Assembly: GCA_963677695.2 (NCBI GenBank)
Contig: CAXXUJ010000001.1
Span: 1,240,001-1,304,000 of the forward strand
Direction: 5' to 3'
Length of the DNA stretch: 64,000 bases
Source: SABI01 sp963677695
GTDB taxonomy: Bacteria; Spirochaetota; Spirochaetia; Sphaerochaetales; Sphaerochaetaceae
Shown piece by piece: positions 25,705 to 34,272 of the stretch. Within the stretch, counting starts at the first letter, position 1, and every line of letters begins with the position of its first letter. A program made the translations under genes and the position numbers. The notes beneath the pieces are model-generated. The model searched no databases. It was not told the origin of the DNA and worked only from the letters and a program-made list of their open reading frames with translations.

Positions 25705-26108
25705 GTGATGATCCGGGTAATGGTCGGCTTGTACTGAGCTCCCTGTGTCCTGGAGAATATTCTGCTGATCAGAAAACCGAGGGCGATGCCGAGTATGCCG
25801 ATGCCGATATGGACGATCTCCTGTGATTGAGCGAACAGCGCCTTTCCGATGTAATAACCGACAGGAAAGAGGAGAATGGGGACCATCAGGGTGATGAAGC
25901 CGGCAAGGATTGTTTTCGCAGGCGGGAGGAAAAGTTCCACCGTATCGCCGATATGAAGGTCGCTGTCACTTGTGTCCTTCGCGATGAAGGTCTTTCCTTT
26001 GGTAGAACACAGTGCACCGGCAGAGCAGCTCTGACAGGCTGATGAAGAGCAGGTCACTGAGATATGATTCTTATCTTTTATTGAAACCACTTGGGCAATT
26101 TCATACAT
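25701..26108 (-). CDS. RseC/MucC-like membrane protein
   Basis: A 135-residue SoxR-reducing/RseC-type protein with four clustered cysteines at the N-terminus (C-x4-C-x2-C-x5-C, residues ~20-34) and two transmembrane helices (~67-92 and ~98-118). The family contributes to Rnf-linked electron transfer or sigma-E control. AGGAGG precedes the ATG, and it overlaps the ymdB stop by 8 bp. Confidence 0.8.
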   Translation of the reverse strand: MYEIAQVVSIKDKNHISVTCSSSACQSCSAGALCSTKGKTFIAKDTSDSDLHIGDTVELFLPPAKTILAGFITLMVPILLFPVGYYIGKALFAQSQEIVHIGIGILGIALGFLISRIFSRTQGAQYKPTITRIIT

Positions 26109-26907
26109 TGGGTGTACCTCCTTGTACAGGATGTTTGATTGTTTCTATAGATACGCAGGTCCCTTTGTCATCGAGTTCCACTATCACTCCCTGGAGTTCT
26201 ATTGCTCCGGGGCCGTTGATGGACCGGGAAGGGATTTCGTTAATAAATCGCATGATTTCCGGTTCAATTTCAAAGCCTCCTATGCCTTCCACTGAACCGC
26301 ACATACCGTTGTCGGTGATGAAGGCGGTCCCTTTTGGAAGGATGCGGGCATCGCTTGTGAGAACCTTTGCATGGGTGCCGATCACGGCGGCAACCTTGCC
26401 GTCAAGGTGGAACGCCATGGTCGCTTCTTCAGCGGTGGTTGATGCGTGAAACTGAAGGATCACGGCATCACACTCCTGAGAGAGTTTGCTGACCAAAGAG
26501 TTTCCATGGATGAAAGGATTGGTGACTGAGATTCGATTGAAACCTGCTGTTCCCAGCAGGGTGATGAATCCGATATTCAGATCCCCTATCTTGATCGTCT
26601 TGAATCCCCGTCCGGGATTCCCAGCAGGGAAGTTCGCAGGACGTATCAGACGGGATATCTTCGATATCGCTTCGACCATATCCTTCTTGAAGTAGGTCTT
26701 CTCTCCGGTCGTGATAAGATCGACTCCCGACTTGAGGAGCTGGATCGCATGGGCGTTCCCGATCCCGAATCCGTTGGTGAGCCCCTCACCGTTCGCTACG
26801 GTGAAATCGACTCTCGCAGATTCCTTGAGAGAGGGGAGACCTTTTTTTATGGCTGTCATTCCCGGCTTCCCTACGGTTTCGCCAAGGAATAAAATTCTTC
26901 TATTCAT
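26101..26907 (-). CDS. YmdB-family metallophosphoesterase homologue, degenerate metal site
   Basis: A 268-residue TIGR00282/YmdB-type protein; the family hydrolyses 2',3'-cyclic nucleotides. The overall frame is clear (NGEG, RPANFPAGNPG, QFHASTTAEE, GTHAKV, ARILPKGTAFITD). Against the B. subtilis ligand set as I recall it (D8, E39, N40, N67, H150, H175, H177), this protein has Glu10, Glu41, Gly42, Glu69, His154, His179 and Lys181, so about four ligands changed. It is either a pseudoenzyme or uses different chemistry. It heads the operon to rseC-like, lptC, lptA, lptB, rpoN and hpf. There is no SD, and a promoter ends 7 nt before the ATG. Confidence 0.8.
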   Translation of the reverse strand: MNRRILFLGETVGKPGMTAIKKGLPSLKESARVDFTVANGEGLTNGFGIGNAHAIQLLKSGVDLITTGEKTYFKKDMVEAISKISRLIRPANFPAGNPGRGFKTIKIGDLNIGFITLLGTAGFNRISVTNPFIHGNSLVSKLSQECDAVILQFHASTTAEEATMAFHLDGKVAAVIGTHAKVLTSDARILPKGTAFITDNGMCGSVEGIGGFEIEPEIMRFINEIPSRSINGPGAIELQGVIVELDDKGTCVSIETIKHPVQGGTPNV

Positions 26908-26914
26908 ACTCTGT

Positions 26915-26943
26915 ACTTTAGAGCTCTTTCAAACCTTTTTCAA
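26915..26943 (-). promoter_or_regulatory. leaderless-type promoter of ymdB operon
   Basis: Reading leftward, TTGAAA (26943-26938), 17 bp and TAAAGT (26920-26915) are followed by 7 nt and the ATG. No SD is visible. Confidence 0.5.
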
Positions 26944-26980
26944 GAATGTCGGCATGATATCTGCTGTCACTGTTTTGAGA

Positions 26981-27014
26981 CAAAGAAACGCTCCGAAGAT
27001 TTTTCCCCGGAGCG
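26981..27014 (-). terminator. intrinsic terminator after tpx
   Basis: CGCTCCG (26989-26995) pairs with CGGAGCG (27008-27014); reading leftward, TTTCTTTG follows. Confidence 0.6.
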
Positions 27015-27041
27015 AATCGTATCAAAATCGTTTCGAATATG

Positions 27042-27524
27042 TTAGAGGGCGGCAAGTGCAGCGTCGTAATCGGGATGATCCGAGTTTTCGCTTACGTACT
27101 GGACGTACTCTACTTTGTTGTTCTCATCGAGAAGGAAAATCGAGCGTGCGATCAGTCCTACGTTCGGCAGATAGTTACCGAATGCCTGGCAGAATTCACG
27201 ATCTTTGTAATCACTTACGGTGATGACGTTATCGATACCGTGTGCTCCGCACCAGCGTGCCTGTGCAAAGGGAAGATCCATTGAAATAGTGACAACGGTT
27301 ACATCCGGGTGCTTTACAGCTTCCTGGTTGAATCTTCTGATCTCGGCATCACATACTGAAGTATCGAGTGAGGTAACAGCTACGATAAGCTTTCTTCCCT
27401 TCACTTCGCTGAGACTGAACTCAGAGAGATCATTCTTTACTGCGGTGAAGTTTGCTGCAGTATCGCCTACGTGGATTTCATTTCCTTCAAGTTCTACGGG
27501 TGTTCCACCCCAAGTTATTGTCAT
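27042..27524 (-). CDS. tpx: thiol peroxidase
   Basis: A 160-residue Tpx-type peroxiredoxin. The peroxidatic cysteine is in LDTSVCDAEIRRFN (~58) and the resolving cysteine in ARWCGAHG (~92), the atypical 2-Cys spacing of Tpx. AAGGAAGG precedes the ATG. The gene is monocistronic with its own terminator. It reduces lipid and hydrogen peroxides with thioredoxin. Confidence 0.93.
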   Translation of the reverse strand: MTITWGGTPVELEGNEIHVGDTAANFTAVKNDLSEFSLSEVKGRKLIVAVTSLDTSVCDAEIRRFNQEAVKHPDVTVVTISMDLPFAQARWCGAHGIDNVITVSDYKDREFCQAFGNYLPNVGLIARSIFLLDENNKVEYVQYVSENSDHPDYDAALAAL

Positions 27525-27628
27525 ATACTACCTTCCTTATCTGATATGATTAAAATTTACAATGGAGTTCATCTATCGGCAAGTGGTTTATTGACATTAT
27601 CTTCAAGTTCACATAATATCGTTCTATC

Positions 27629-27713
27629 GCCCAGATGGCGGAATTGGTAGACGCGCTAGGTTCAGGTCCTAGTGTCCGATAAGGACGTGCAAGTTCGAGT
27701 CTTGTTCTGGGCA
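27629..27713 (+). tRNA. tRNA-Leu (anticodon CAG)
   Basis: An 85-nt type II tRNA. The acceptor GCCCAGA pairs with TCTGGGC, and the D-arm contains GGAATTGGTAGACG. The anticodon stem CTAGG/CCTAG encloses a TTCAGGT loop with anticodon CAG. A long variable arm (GTCCGATAAGGAC) is present, and the T-loop is GTTCGAGTC. The discriminator base is A, and CCA is not encoded. Confidence 0.93.
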
Positions 27714-27749
27714 ACTTCAGTAGATGGAATTGATATAATCCAAAAGAAA

Positions 27750-27787
27750 GCCAGTTACTCTTCATACGGAGAGGGAATTGGCATTTT
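27750..27787 (+). terminator. probable terminator after tRNA-Leu
   Basis: GCCAGTTACTCT pairs imperfectly with AGAGGGAATTGGC (27750-27782), followed by ATTTTCATT. Position and shape fit a tRNA transcript end. Confidence 0.5.
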
Positions 27788-27878
27788 CATTATTATAGAC
27801 AATTGCATGCGTAAGCGTTAAATCACAGTCTATATGAAATGATCAGCACTACTGCCATGCTTATGGTGGAGGTCATTC

Positions 27879-28127
27879 ATGCACATTATCAAATTTTATT
27901 CACCATCAGAACGTTTGGCACACGTTCGAGCATGTTCACTTTGGAGAAGAAAAAGGAATACATTCATTTCCTATTGCCGTGCACACGGTATCGCACGATC
28001 AACCATGGAATACTGGGGCAAAAAGTGTAGTCAGAGTGGAACAGAAAGCTCTGAAATAGAAACAGGATTATTCGTAAGCGTCATAGTGCATCAACACCTG
28101 AAAAAAAGGGACTGCTGCAAACATTGA
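27879..28127 (+). CDS. IS66-type OrfA (TnpA)-like fragment
   Basis: An 82-residue reading frame whose first ~50 residues (WRRKRNTFISYCRAHGIARSTMEYW) resemble the helix-turn-helix OrfA/TnpA accessory protein of IS66-type elements (FCxxHGLSxSTFYYWxRK pattern). The rest is unlike the family, and no OrfB or transposase follows, so it is probably a remnant. GGAGG lies 6 nt before the ATG. It sits next to a tRNA gene, a usual landing place for mobile DNA. Confidence 0.45.
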   Translation: MHIIKFYSPSERLAHVRACSLWRRKRNTFISYCRAHGIARSTMEYWGKKCSQSGTESSEIETGLFVSVIVHQHLKKRDCCKH

Positions 28128-28142
28128 ATTGCAATAGTCCCT
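28101..28142 (-). terminator. intrinsic terminator of the amidohydrolase/DUF5058 operon
   Basis: Reading leftward, AGGGACT (28142-28136) and TTGCA pair with TGCAG and AGTCCC (about 28118-28108), followed by seven T. It lies about 40 bp after the last gene of the operon. Confidence 0.75.
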
Positions 28143-28183
28143 GAATAGTATGTATCTCAGTTGTCGTGAAATAGCGATATCGC

Positions 28184-28867
28184 TCAAACGGGGTCTTTTT
28201 TTATATCCCTTTTATACATGATGTAGGCAGCACCTATTGAAAGTAGAATGAAGACCGGTAACAGCACACCTCGGTAAAGACCGAATTTCGGCCCCAGAAT
28301 TAAAGCAGCAATACCTCCAGCAAGAAACGGGGTGATTGCCAGTTTTGGTGCCTTGAGTATAAACGGTGTTGCCATAGCACCCAGCAGAGCAGGAAACATA
28401 TTTGCAAAAGCAGGGGTGACTACCGGATTCGAAAGAAGCGGCTCTACCAGAGGTGCCAGGAAAATGACACCGAGAAAAACAATAAAGGTAGTTACTAGTG
28501 CCGATGAGCTGACAGCGATAAGCGCTACGACCTCTCCCATGACTGTGCCCTGTTTGTGCCCCGTGATATTCATTGCATTAATAGCTGCAGGGAACTTCAT
28601 ATTGGAGACATTTCCTGTAGAGGATGAGACATAAACTGCAGCAGGTCCCATCAATGAGCACATGGACATTTTTTCTACAGTTCCTGCAATACCCATTAGG
28701 AGAGCCAGAGGCAGAATCCCCGCAAACAGCTGACCCAGATTAACAGAAAGACCTGAACTGATCGTGGCACCTATGGGTATGGACACAAACATCATGATAA
28801 CAACAGCGGTGGTCCATCGCCCCAGCCTGTGAACTTTTTCATTAAACATATGATCGGATTTATTCAT
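28184..28867 (-). CDS. membrane protein paired with DUF5058-like protein
   Basis: A 227-residue integral membrane protein with about 6-7 predicted helices (for example WTTAVVIMMFVSIPIG, LFAGILPLALLMGIAG and FLAGGIAALILGP). I do not recognise a characterised family. It is the third gene of an operon with an M20 amidohydrolase and a DUF5058-like membrane protein, with which it could form a heteromeric transporter (inference). AGGGAG precedes the ATG. Confidence 0.6.
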   Translation of the reverse strand: MNKSDHMFNEKVHRLGRWTTAVVIMMFVSIPIGATISSGLSVNLGQLFAGILPLALLMGIAGTVEKMSMCSLMGPAAVYVSSSTGNVSNMKFPAAINAMNITGHKQGTVMGEVVALIAVSSSALVTTFIVFLGVIFLAPLVEPLLSNPVVTPAFANMFPALLGAMATPFILKAPKLAITPFLAGGIAALILGPKFGLYRGVLLPVFILLSIGAAYIMYKRDIKKDPV

Positions 28868-28885
28868 TTTTTTCTCCCTTTGATA

Positions 28886-29599
28886 TTATGCCAGCACAGC
28901 TGTATAGATTGCGGCAAAGACCATTCCAGCTATCATACTGCCGGCAAAAGCGAACTCTTTGACAATTGGAACTTTCCGTCCAAGTTTGTTGAATAGAGTC
29001 ACTGCCACACCTGAAATCAGAATGGTTAAGACACCGGTTATGTTTTTCCAGTTCACCAAATACGGCGCTGCCATAGAACCGAGCAGTCCTAGGAACATGG
29101 CGCTGATGAGGATAGGGATGAATTTACTTCCTGATCCCTGCAGTTTTTGCATTTTCTTGTCATACGGCTTGAGGAAGTACACAGCTAGACTTGATAATAA
29201 AATTGCACCTGTAACCATCCAGGTAATACCCAGATACGCCTCAGGAGAGAACGGATCAGAAAGGTTGGTATAGCCGAAGGCTTTTACCGCCATGTCTGCC
29301 GCCATGGTTTCGTATGCAGCTGATCCAATCACGCTCAACCTGACCCATGGCAGAAACTTCCCGAGAGCAGGTACCAGAATCATATAGCTGATCAGAATCG
29401 GCAGTGAGGGTATAATCGAAAACACACTGCTGCTTACAACGACCTGCTTCATTGAAGCCTTTGACAGGCCCAGTTCATTCCCTCTCCTGAATCCCAGCCG
29501 AAGAAAAATCAGGGCCTGGAACAATACAACAATAATGGTGACAGCACAGAGAATAACCATTACAGTTCCGTTAGAAATATATGAAAAATTACTATGCAT
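28886..29599 (-). CDS. DUF5058-like integral membrane protein
   Basis: A 237-residue polytopic protein (about 6-7 helices, periplasmic start) resembling the DUF5058 family as I recall it (RLGFRRGNELGLSKASMKQV and IGSAAYETMAAD). Its function is uncharacterised. AAGGAG precedes the ATG, 14 bp after the amidohydrolase gene. The pairing with a second small membrane protein and an AbgB-like enzyme suggests uptake of an acylated or amide-linked amino compound, hydrolysed inside the cell. Confidence 0.6.
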   Translation of the reverse strand: MHSNFSYISNGTVMVILCAVTIIVVLFQALIFLRLGFRRGNELGLSKASMKQVVVSSSVFSIIPSLPILISYMILVPALGKFLPWVRLSVIGSAAYETMAADMAVKAFGYTNLSDPFSPEAYLGITWMVTGAILLSSLAVYFLKPYDKKMQKLQGSGSKFIPILISAMFLGLLGSMAAPYLVNWKNITGVLTILISGVAVTLFNKLGRKVPIVKEFAFAGSMIAGMVFAAIYTAVLA

Positions 29600-29613
29600 C
29601 TTTCTACTCCTTT

Positions 29614-31017
29614 TTATATCTGATCAGGTTTTGTATCATCCGAAATCGGACATACATACTGATTACCGTCTAAATTATATACATGATCTTCTTTGACCCT
29701 TTTTATAATGTCCGGGGTCGAGAACACTTCAGCACCTGATAACGCTATGATCTTTGCTGCCGCAATCATTCCCTTATGGGCAATGGATGATTTTCCCTGA
29801 GCTGTTTGCTGCCAGCTGTGAGCCGGGGTCCCGAATGCGTAACAGTTACCCATAAATTGAGCAAGGGGAGCTACCCAGCTTACATCTCCGGTATCAGATG
29901 AACCGGGGAGTTTCCTTGGAGGCGGTGTCAGGCCTGTTAGGAGCGGGGTCTCACAGACCTCTTTAGGGAGTCCCATCATTTTTTGCATGGCACTCAGTTC
30001 TGCATGAAGCGTTGACTTGAAGCTCTCAGCGTATGCTATTTCATCTTCCGTGTATTCCACAGTATTCAACACAAAGGCTGCATGGTTGGCCATAAGAGTT
30101 GAAAGAGATGAATTTGCCAGGAAATCTGAATACCCGGCCACAATTCGATAGCTCATCTCAGTTCCCGTCATCAACGCCGCTCCCTGAGCAATGTTAATCA
30201 CACGGGCAAACAGATCCTGAACGTCCTGCGCTTTGGGAGCACGAACAGCATAAAAGACCTGAGCTTCCGGCTGAACAACATTGGGGGAATCTCCTCCTGC
30301 ATTGGTGATTGCATAATGGATGCGCGCTTCATCTATCATATGCTCTCTCAAGAAATTGACACCCACATTCATGAGTTCAACAGCATCCAGAGCACTGCGC
30401 CCCAGATCCGGTGAGGCAGCTGCATGAGATGAAACACCCTTGAAATCGAATAAAACACGTACATTCGCAAGGAACCCGCTGTTCAGCACAGAATTAACCG
30501 AGGCGGGATGCCAGGTAAAGGCTGCATCCACGTTATCGAAATAGCCGTCACGAACAAGGAACGTCTTTCCGCCCCCGCTCTCCTCGGCGGGACATCCGTA
30601 GTAACGGACAGTCCCGGACAACCCGGATTCAGCAAGATAATCTTTCAATGCCACTGCGGCAGCAAGAGACGCGGCTCCCAAGGTGTTATGACCGCAGCCA
30701 TGACCATTACCCCCATCTACCAAAGGGTCCTTCTCGGCAATATCAGCTTTTTGACTTAGCTCGGGAAGTGCATCGAACTCACCTAGGATTCCGACTACCG
30801 GAGACCCGGAACCGAAACTTCCGTAGAACGCTGTTTCAATTTCACTCAAATTGCGCTCAACCATGAAACCCTCATTCTTAAGAATCTCAATCTGCGCCGC
30901 AGCTGATTTTTTCTCATGAAACCGGGTCTCGGCAAATTCCCATATGTTATCGTTTAACTCTATGAATTTAGAGGATTTACTCTCTACTAATTCAAGTATT
31001 GTTTCGATGAATCTCAC
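29614..31017 (-). CDS. M20 amidohydrolase, AbgB/p-aminobenzoyl-glutamate hydrolase-like
   Basis: A 467-residue M20 metallopeptidase. Metal and catalytic motifs are GHGCGHNTLGAA, PAEESGGGKTF and FTWHPASVN, with a C-terminal GTPAHSWQQTAQGKS; the dimerisation domain lies between them. The closest recognisable type is AbgB. GTG 31017 is chosen because CGGAGGA lies 5 nt before it; an upstream frame to 31152 is AT-rich and covers the promoter. It is the first gene of an operon with two membrane proteins and is divergent from a LysR regulator. The natural substrate is unknown. Confidence 0.85.
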   Translation of the reverse strand: MRFIETILELVESKSSKFIELNDNIWEFAETRFHEKKSAAAQIEILKNEGFMVERNLSEIETAFYGSFGSGSPVVGILGEFDALPELSQKADIAEKDPLVDGGNGHGCGHNTLGAASLAAAVALKDYLAESGLSGTVRYYGCPAEESGGGKTFLVRDGYFDNVDAAFTWHPASVNSVLNSGFLANVRVLFDFKGVSSHAAASPDLGRSALDAVELMNVGVNFLREHMIDEARIHYAITNAGGDSPNVVQPEAQVFYAVRAPKAQDVQDLFARVINIAQGAALMTGTEMSYRIVAGYSDFLANSSLSTLMANHAAFVLNTVEYTEDEIAYAESFKSTLHAELSAMQKMMGLPKEVCETPLLTGLTPPPRKLPGSSDTGDVSWVAPLAQFMGNCYAFGTPAHSWQQTAQGKSSIAHKGMIAAAKIIALSGAEVFSTPDIIKRVKEDHVYNLDGNQYVCPISDDTKPDQI

Positions 31018-31044
31018 ACTATTCCTCCGAATGTATTTTAGGTT

Positions 31045-31121
31045 ACTATATAGCACCTGAAAAAAAAGTGTTAATACCGTTTCTTTATATGGGTATAGGT
31101 AAATACTATATATCAATATAG
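31045..31121. promoter_or_regulatory. amidohydrolase operon promoter and LysR-type site
   Basis: Reading leftward, TTAACA (31074-31069), 18 bp and TATAGT (31050-31045) form a promoter for the amidohydrolase operon. Between the divergent genes, CTATAT-ATCA-ATATAG (31106-31121) is an inverted repeat with T-N11-A spacing, a plausible LysR binding site. Confidence 0.5.
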
Positions 31122-31213
31122 AAAGGTATATTATGTATTTTATATATAACACTTTACATGTTTTTATGTTTATGTTTAATATAATTATAATTTATAGTTA
31201 TAGGTGGTATCGT

Positions 31214-32149
31214 ATGACAATCCAGCAACTTAAATATGCCGTCGCAATTGAGAAATACGGATCCTTATCCAAAGCCGCGAGGAAAGTACATATTTCCCAA
31301 CCGAGTCTCAGCGCATCCATCAAGGAGCTTGAGAACGAACTGAGGATCCAGATCTTCAGGCGAAGCAATAGAGGGATCACCTTGACTGCCGCGGGGGCAA
31401 AGATCTTATCCTATGCACGTTCCATACTTCGTCAGTGTGATGAAGTCAGCAGTTTTGCAGAAAAGAAAGAAATGTTGAATTTTACTGTAGCGTCTGTTAA
31501 TTCAGCTCATATTATCGAGGCCTTTATCAGGATTGCGAAGGGCGGGCAGGACAATAGTTCATATTCTTATGAGCTGATAAATACCGATAACTCCACAATT
31601 ATCAATATGATCCACAAACAGGAAGCTGACATAGGAGTGTTTTTCATTGAGACATCAAGATTGCAGTCTCTCTTAGAGCAGATAGAAGAGCTGAATATAA
31701 GGTTCCTCTCATTAGGAGAAGGCGAAATAGGGATTCGGGTACGATCAGGGCATCCAATTTGTGCAATTACCGATGAAAAGACAAGATTGAAGCAATTAGG
31801 CAACTATCCTTTTGTATATTACCGGAGTAAATCATACAAACCGCAGATAGAGATGTATGAACACGAAGAATATGCTTATATCAATCAGAACAGAAGGATA
31901 ATCGCCTTTGATCGTGATGCAAAGAATCGAATAATCAACGAGAGCGACGGGTTCACCATCGGGACACGGCTGCATCCCAATTTTAGTCGCTATTATGATC
32001 AGGTATTCATCCCCCTGGAGAACCAGAGAATCACTGTCGGATATATTATGAATACTATTGCCCCGCTAAATCCTGAAATAGAGCGTTTTGCAACATTTCT
32101 CAGAGAAGAACTGAGAACACTGATAGTGTATCCTGAAGGGATTTCCTGA
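31214..32149 (+). CDS. LysR-family transcriptional regulator
   Basis: A 311-residue LysR protein with an N-terminal helix-turn-helix (LSKAARKVHISQPSLSASIKELE) and an effector domain of two alpha/beta lobes. ATG 31214 follows AGGTGG by 6 nt; the upstream extension to 31133 is AT-rich and non-coding in character. It is divergent from the M20 amidohydrolase/DUF5058 operon, so it probably controls it in response to the transported compound. Confidence 0.85.
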   Translation: MTIQQLKYAVAIEKYGSLSKAARKVHISQPSLSASIKELENELRIQIFRRSNRGITLTAAGAKILSYARSILRQCDEVSSFAEKKEMLNFTVASVNSAHIIEAFIRIAKGGQDNSSYSYELINTDNSTIINMIHKQEADIGVFFIETSRLQSLLEQIEELNIRFLSLGEGEIGIRVRSGHPICAITDEKTRLKQLGNYPFVYYRSKSYKPQIEMYEHEEYAYINQNRRIIAFDRDAKNRIINESDGFTIGTRLHPNFSRYYDQVFIPLENQRITVGYIMNTIAPLNPEIERFATFLREELRTLIVYPEGIS

Positions 32150-32466
32150 TAGTACTGAAACAGCTGTTTCAGCAGCCGACCTGTCATCAGTCAGCTGCAC
32201 ACATATACCTGGTCAGAGGATTTCTTGTCGTACTTGATCACTGCGCAAGAACTGTCCGACAATCTCTGACCCTATATTTCTATAATTGTCGTACGAGAAA
32301 AATCTGCCGTTCAGCCAGATGACTTTGCTGCCGGCATTCGGTCTCGAGCAATCGCCTGACGAACTTTAACCGGCCGGGTCTACACAGGCATCTTTACTCC
32401 CATCTGGTAGAGAATCATACCAGCCTTGTTCGTGATCTCAGGATAGACTCTGCTCTTCAGTTTGCC
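32150..32466. other. intergenic region with palindrome, no intact gene
   Basis: This 317-bp stretch starts with a perfect 16-bp palindrome (TGAAACAGCTGTTTCA, 32156-32171), which could be the 3' hairpin of the LysR gene but has no T-tract. The remainder has stop-interrupted frames on the minus strand, including a short open run ending SDQVRQEIL; it may be a decayed gene, but I do not recognise it. Confidence 0.4.
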
Positions 32467-34272
32467 CTACTTCTTTTTCAACGTGAAATTCTGGAACCTG
32501 ATGGTATTGTCTTTGTTGACTCTGAGGTATCCTCCGAGACTTCTTCCAATTCCCATCACTTGTGCAGTATCAGTGTCGATAGACTGAAGCGGAAATCTTG
32601 ACCATTCACCTTCACTTTTCAGGTTGAGACAGAGAAATCCACTCTTTTCATCCATATCGATCTTGAAATCAGTATATTGCGGCATAACCTCAGTTTTTAC
32701 AGATTCATAGCTTCCGATCCGTGAGATCCATGCAGAATCTATCGGAACCGGTTCGATTTTCATTGCAGGACTGATAAGGATATCCTGGATTCGAAGGTTG
32801 ATAGCAGGTTCATTGTTGATATCTTCCAGACTGATCGAAATCTCTTCGAAGACAGGCATATGCAGAGGGAAGATACCAAAGAGTTTATATCCCAGTGTGA
32901 GGGTGTTGTCCTCGTGGTAGTATGCATCGAACCATTTATTGAATGTGAAGATTTTCAACTTGCCACCTGATTCCTTGATCTGGGAAAGACCGACAGGAGA
33001 GGCGTAATACCCTATGAGTTCAGTTGTAAGGGCTGAAGGGATCTCAACGACCGGACTTTGTACAGGAGCTGATGGAATAGTCTCTAGAACCTCGGTATCG
33101 AGGAATGTCTTAACAGCCTCAGTCACAATTCGCGAAAGACTGAAAGAGCCGACACCATCTATAGAATTGACCATAGCGAATACTGATAAATCTCTATCCG
33201 GGAGCATGATCACAAGTGCATGGTAGGGAGGAAGGTCCCCGCCGTGACCTACGATACACTCTCCTGATAGCTCCTGAAGATCCACGATCCACCAGGTCAG
33301 TCCGATCAGGAAGTCGAGGTCGGAAGGGACATCGGTATTCGAAGGGGTGAAGATTTCTTTCACGGATTGCTGAGAAAGTAGACCTTCTCCTGTGTGGTAT
33401 GAAGAAAGCATGCTCTCCAGAAATTTCCCCATATCTGTCGCTGTACTGTTGAGACTGCCAGCAGGCATATCTCTGATATAAGGGAGTTTTGCCGGTTTCC
33501 CCTGGAGGTATCCCATTGCCATCCTCTCTTCAGGTATATCATCGATATTGAAGGAAGAATCATTCATCCCTAGTGGATCGAAGACGAGTTCTTTGACTGC
33601 CTGCTGAAAATTCGATCCGATTGCTCTCTCGATGATGATGCCCAGCAATGAGTACCCGAGATTGCAGTAGGAGAAGATTTCATACGGATCCCGAACGATT
33701 CCGCTTGCATTGACAGCTTCTATGGCCCTGCGGTATGAGACTGGAAAATCTTCGGGGCGGTCATAGCCGAGGAAGAAGTCCTGAAATGCATCAGATTCCA
33801 ATCCTGATTCATGGTTCAGGAGCATCCGTACGGTTATAGGAGTAGTAAACGTATTACTTCCGATCGGATCGAATTCAGGGATATAAGATGATACTGGTTC
33901 ATCCAGGTCAATCTGTTTCATCTCCGCCAGTCGCATAATCGCAGCTGAGGTGACCAGTTTCGAAACCGAACCTACATTGGAGATCGTCTTCCCTGTAAAG
34001 CTGATCTTATCCTTCTTGTTCGCAAAACCGAAGCCATCTGACCAGATCAGACCATCCGAGTTCGAGACAGAGATGGCTAATCCTGTAATATCCTTTGTAT
34101 CCATCTCCTCCTCTATAGTATCAATGAGAGTGTCGATTGATCTCTCTATAGGAATCCTCTCTGGTCCATTGATATCCTCCGGTATGGTCCTGCATCCTGC
34201 CAGCGTGATAAAGATCAGGATCAAGAGGCTGATGAACGCTAGAATGATAATTGCTCTAAGATATAGTTTCAT
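32467..34272 (-). CDS. lipoprotein serine hydrolase, class C beta-lactamase fold
   Basis: A 601-residue exported serine hydrolase of the beta-lactamase/DD-peptidase (PF00144) type. The lipobox is LAGC. The active-site SxxK is in VGSVSKLVTS, the YxN motif in SYCNLGYSLLG, and VGHGGDLP replaces the KTG-type motif. A ~200-residue C-terminal beta-rich domain follows, as in ClbP/Pbp-like esterases. ATG 34272 (SD GGAG) overlaps the stop of the preceding gene; an upstream frame to 34317 lies inside that gene. It may act on peptidoglycan peptides or esters; the substrate is not evident. Confidence 0.8.
   Translation of the reverse strand: MKLYLRAIIILAFISLLILIFITLAGCRTIPEDINGPERIPIERSIDTLIDTIEEEMDTKDITGLAISVSNSDGLIWSDGFGFANKKDKISFTGKTISNVGSVSKLVTSAAIMRLAEMKQIDLDEPVSSYIPEFDPIGSNTFTTPITVRMLLNHESGLESDAFQDFFLGYDRPEDFPVSYRRAIEAVNASGIVRDPYEIFSYCNLGYSLLGIIIERAIGSNFQQAVKELVFDPLGMNDSSFNIDDIPEERMAMGYLQGKPAKLPYIRDMPAGSLNSTATDMGKFLESMLSSYHTGEGLLSQQSVKEIFTPSNTDVPSDLDFLIGLTWWIVDLQELSGECIVGHGGDLPPYHALVIMLPDRDLSVFAMVNSIDGVGSFSLSRIVTEAVKTFLDTEVLETIPSAPVQSPVVEIPSALTTELIGYYASPVGLSQIKESGGKLKIFTFNKWFDAYYHEDNTLTLGYKLFGIFPLHMPVFEEISISLEDINNEPAINLRIQDILISPAMKIEPVPIDSAWISRIGSYESVKTEVMPQYTDFKIDMDEKSGFLCLNLKSEGEWSRFPLQSIDTDTAQVMGIGRSLGGYLRVNKDNTIRFQNFTLKKK

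Noticed and set aside
27550..27765. 71-residue minus-strand frame over tRNA-Leu
   Set aside because: It is antisense to a well-folded tRNA gene.
32260..32460. Decayed transposase or enzyme fragment on the minus strand
   Set aside because: Short open runs broken by stops; no family could be recognised, so no pseudogene is claimed.
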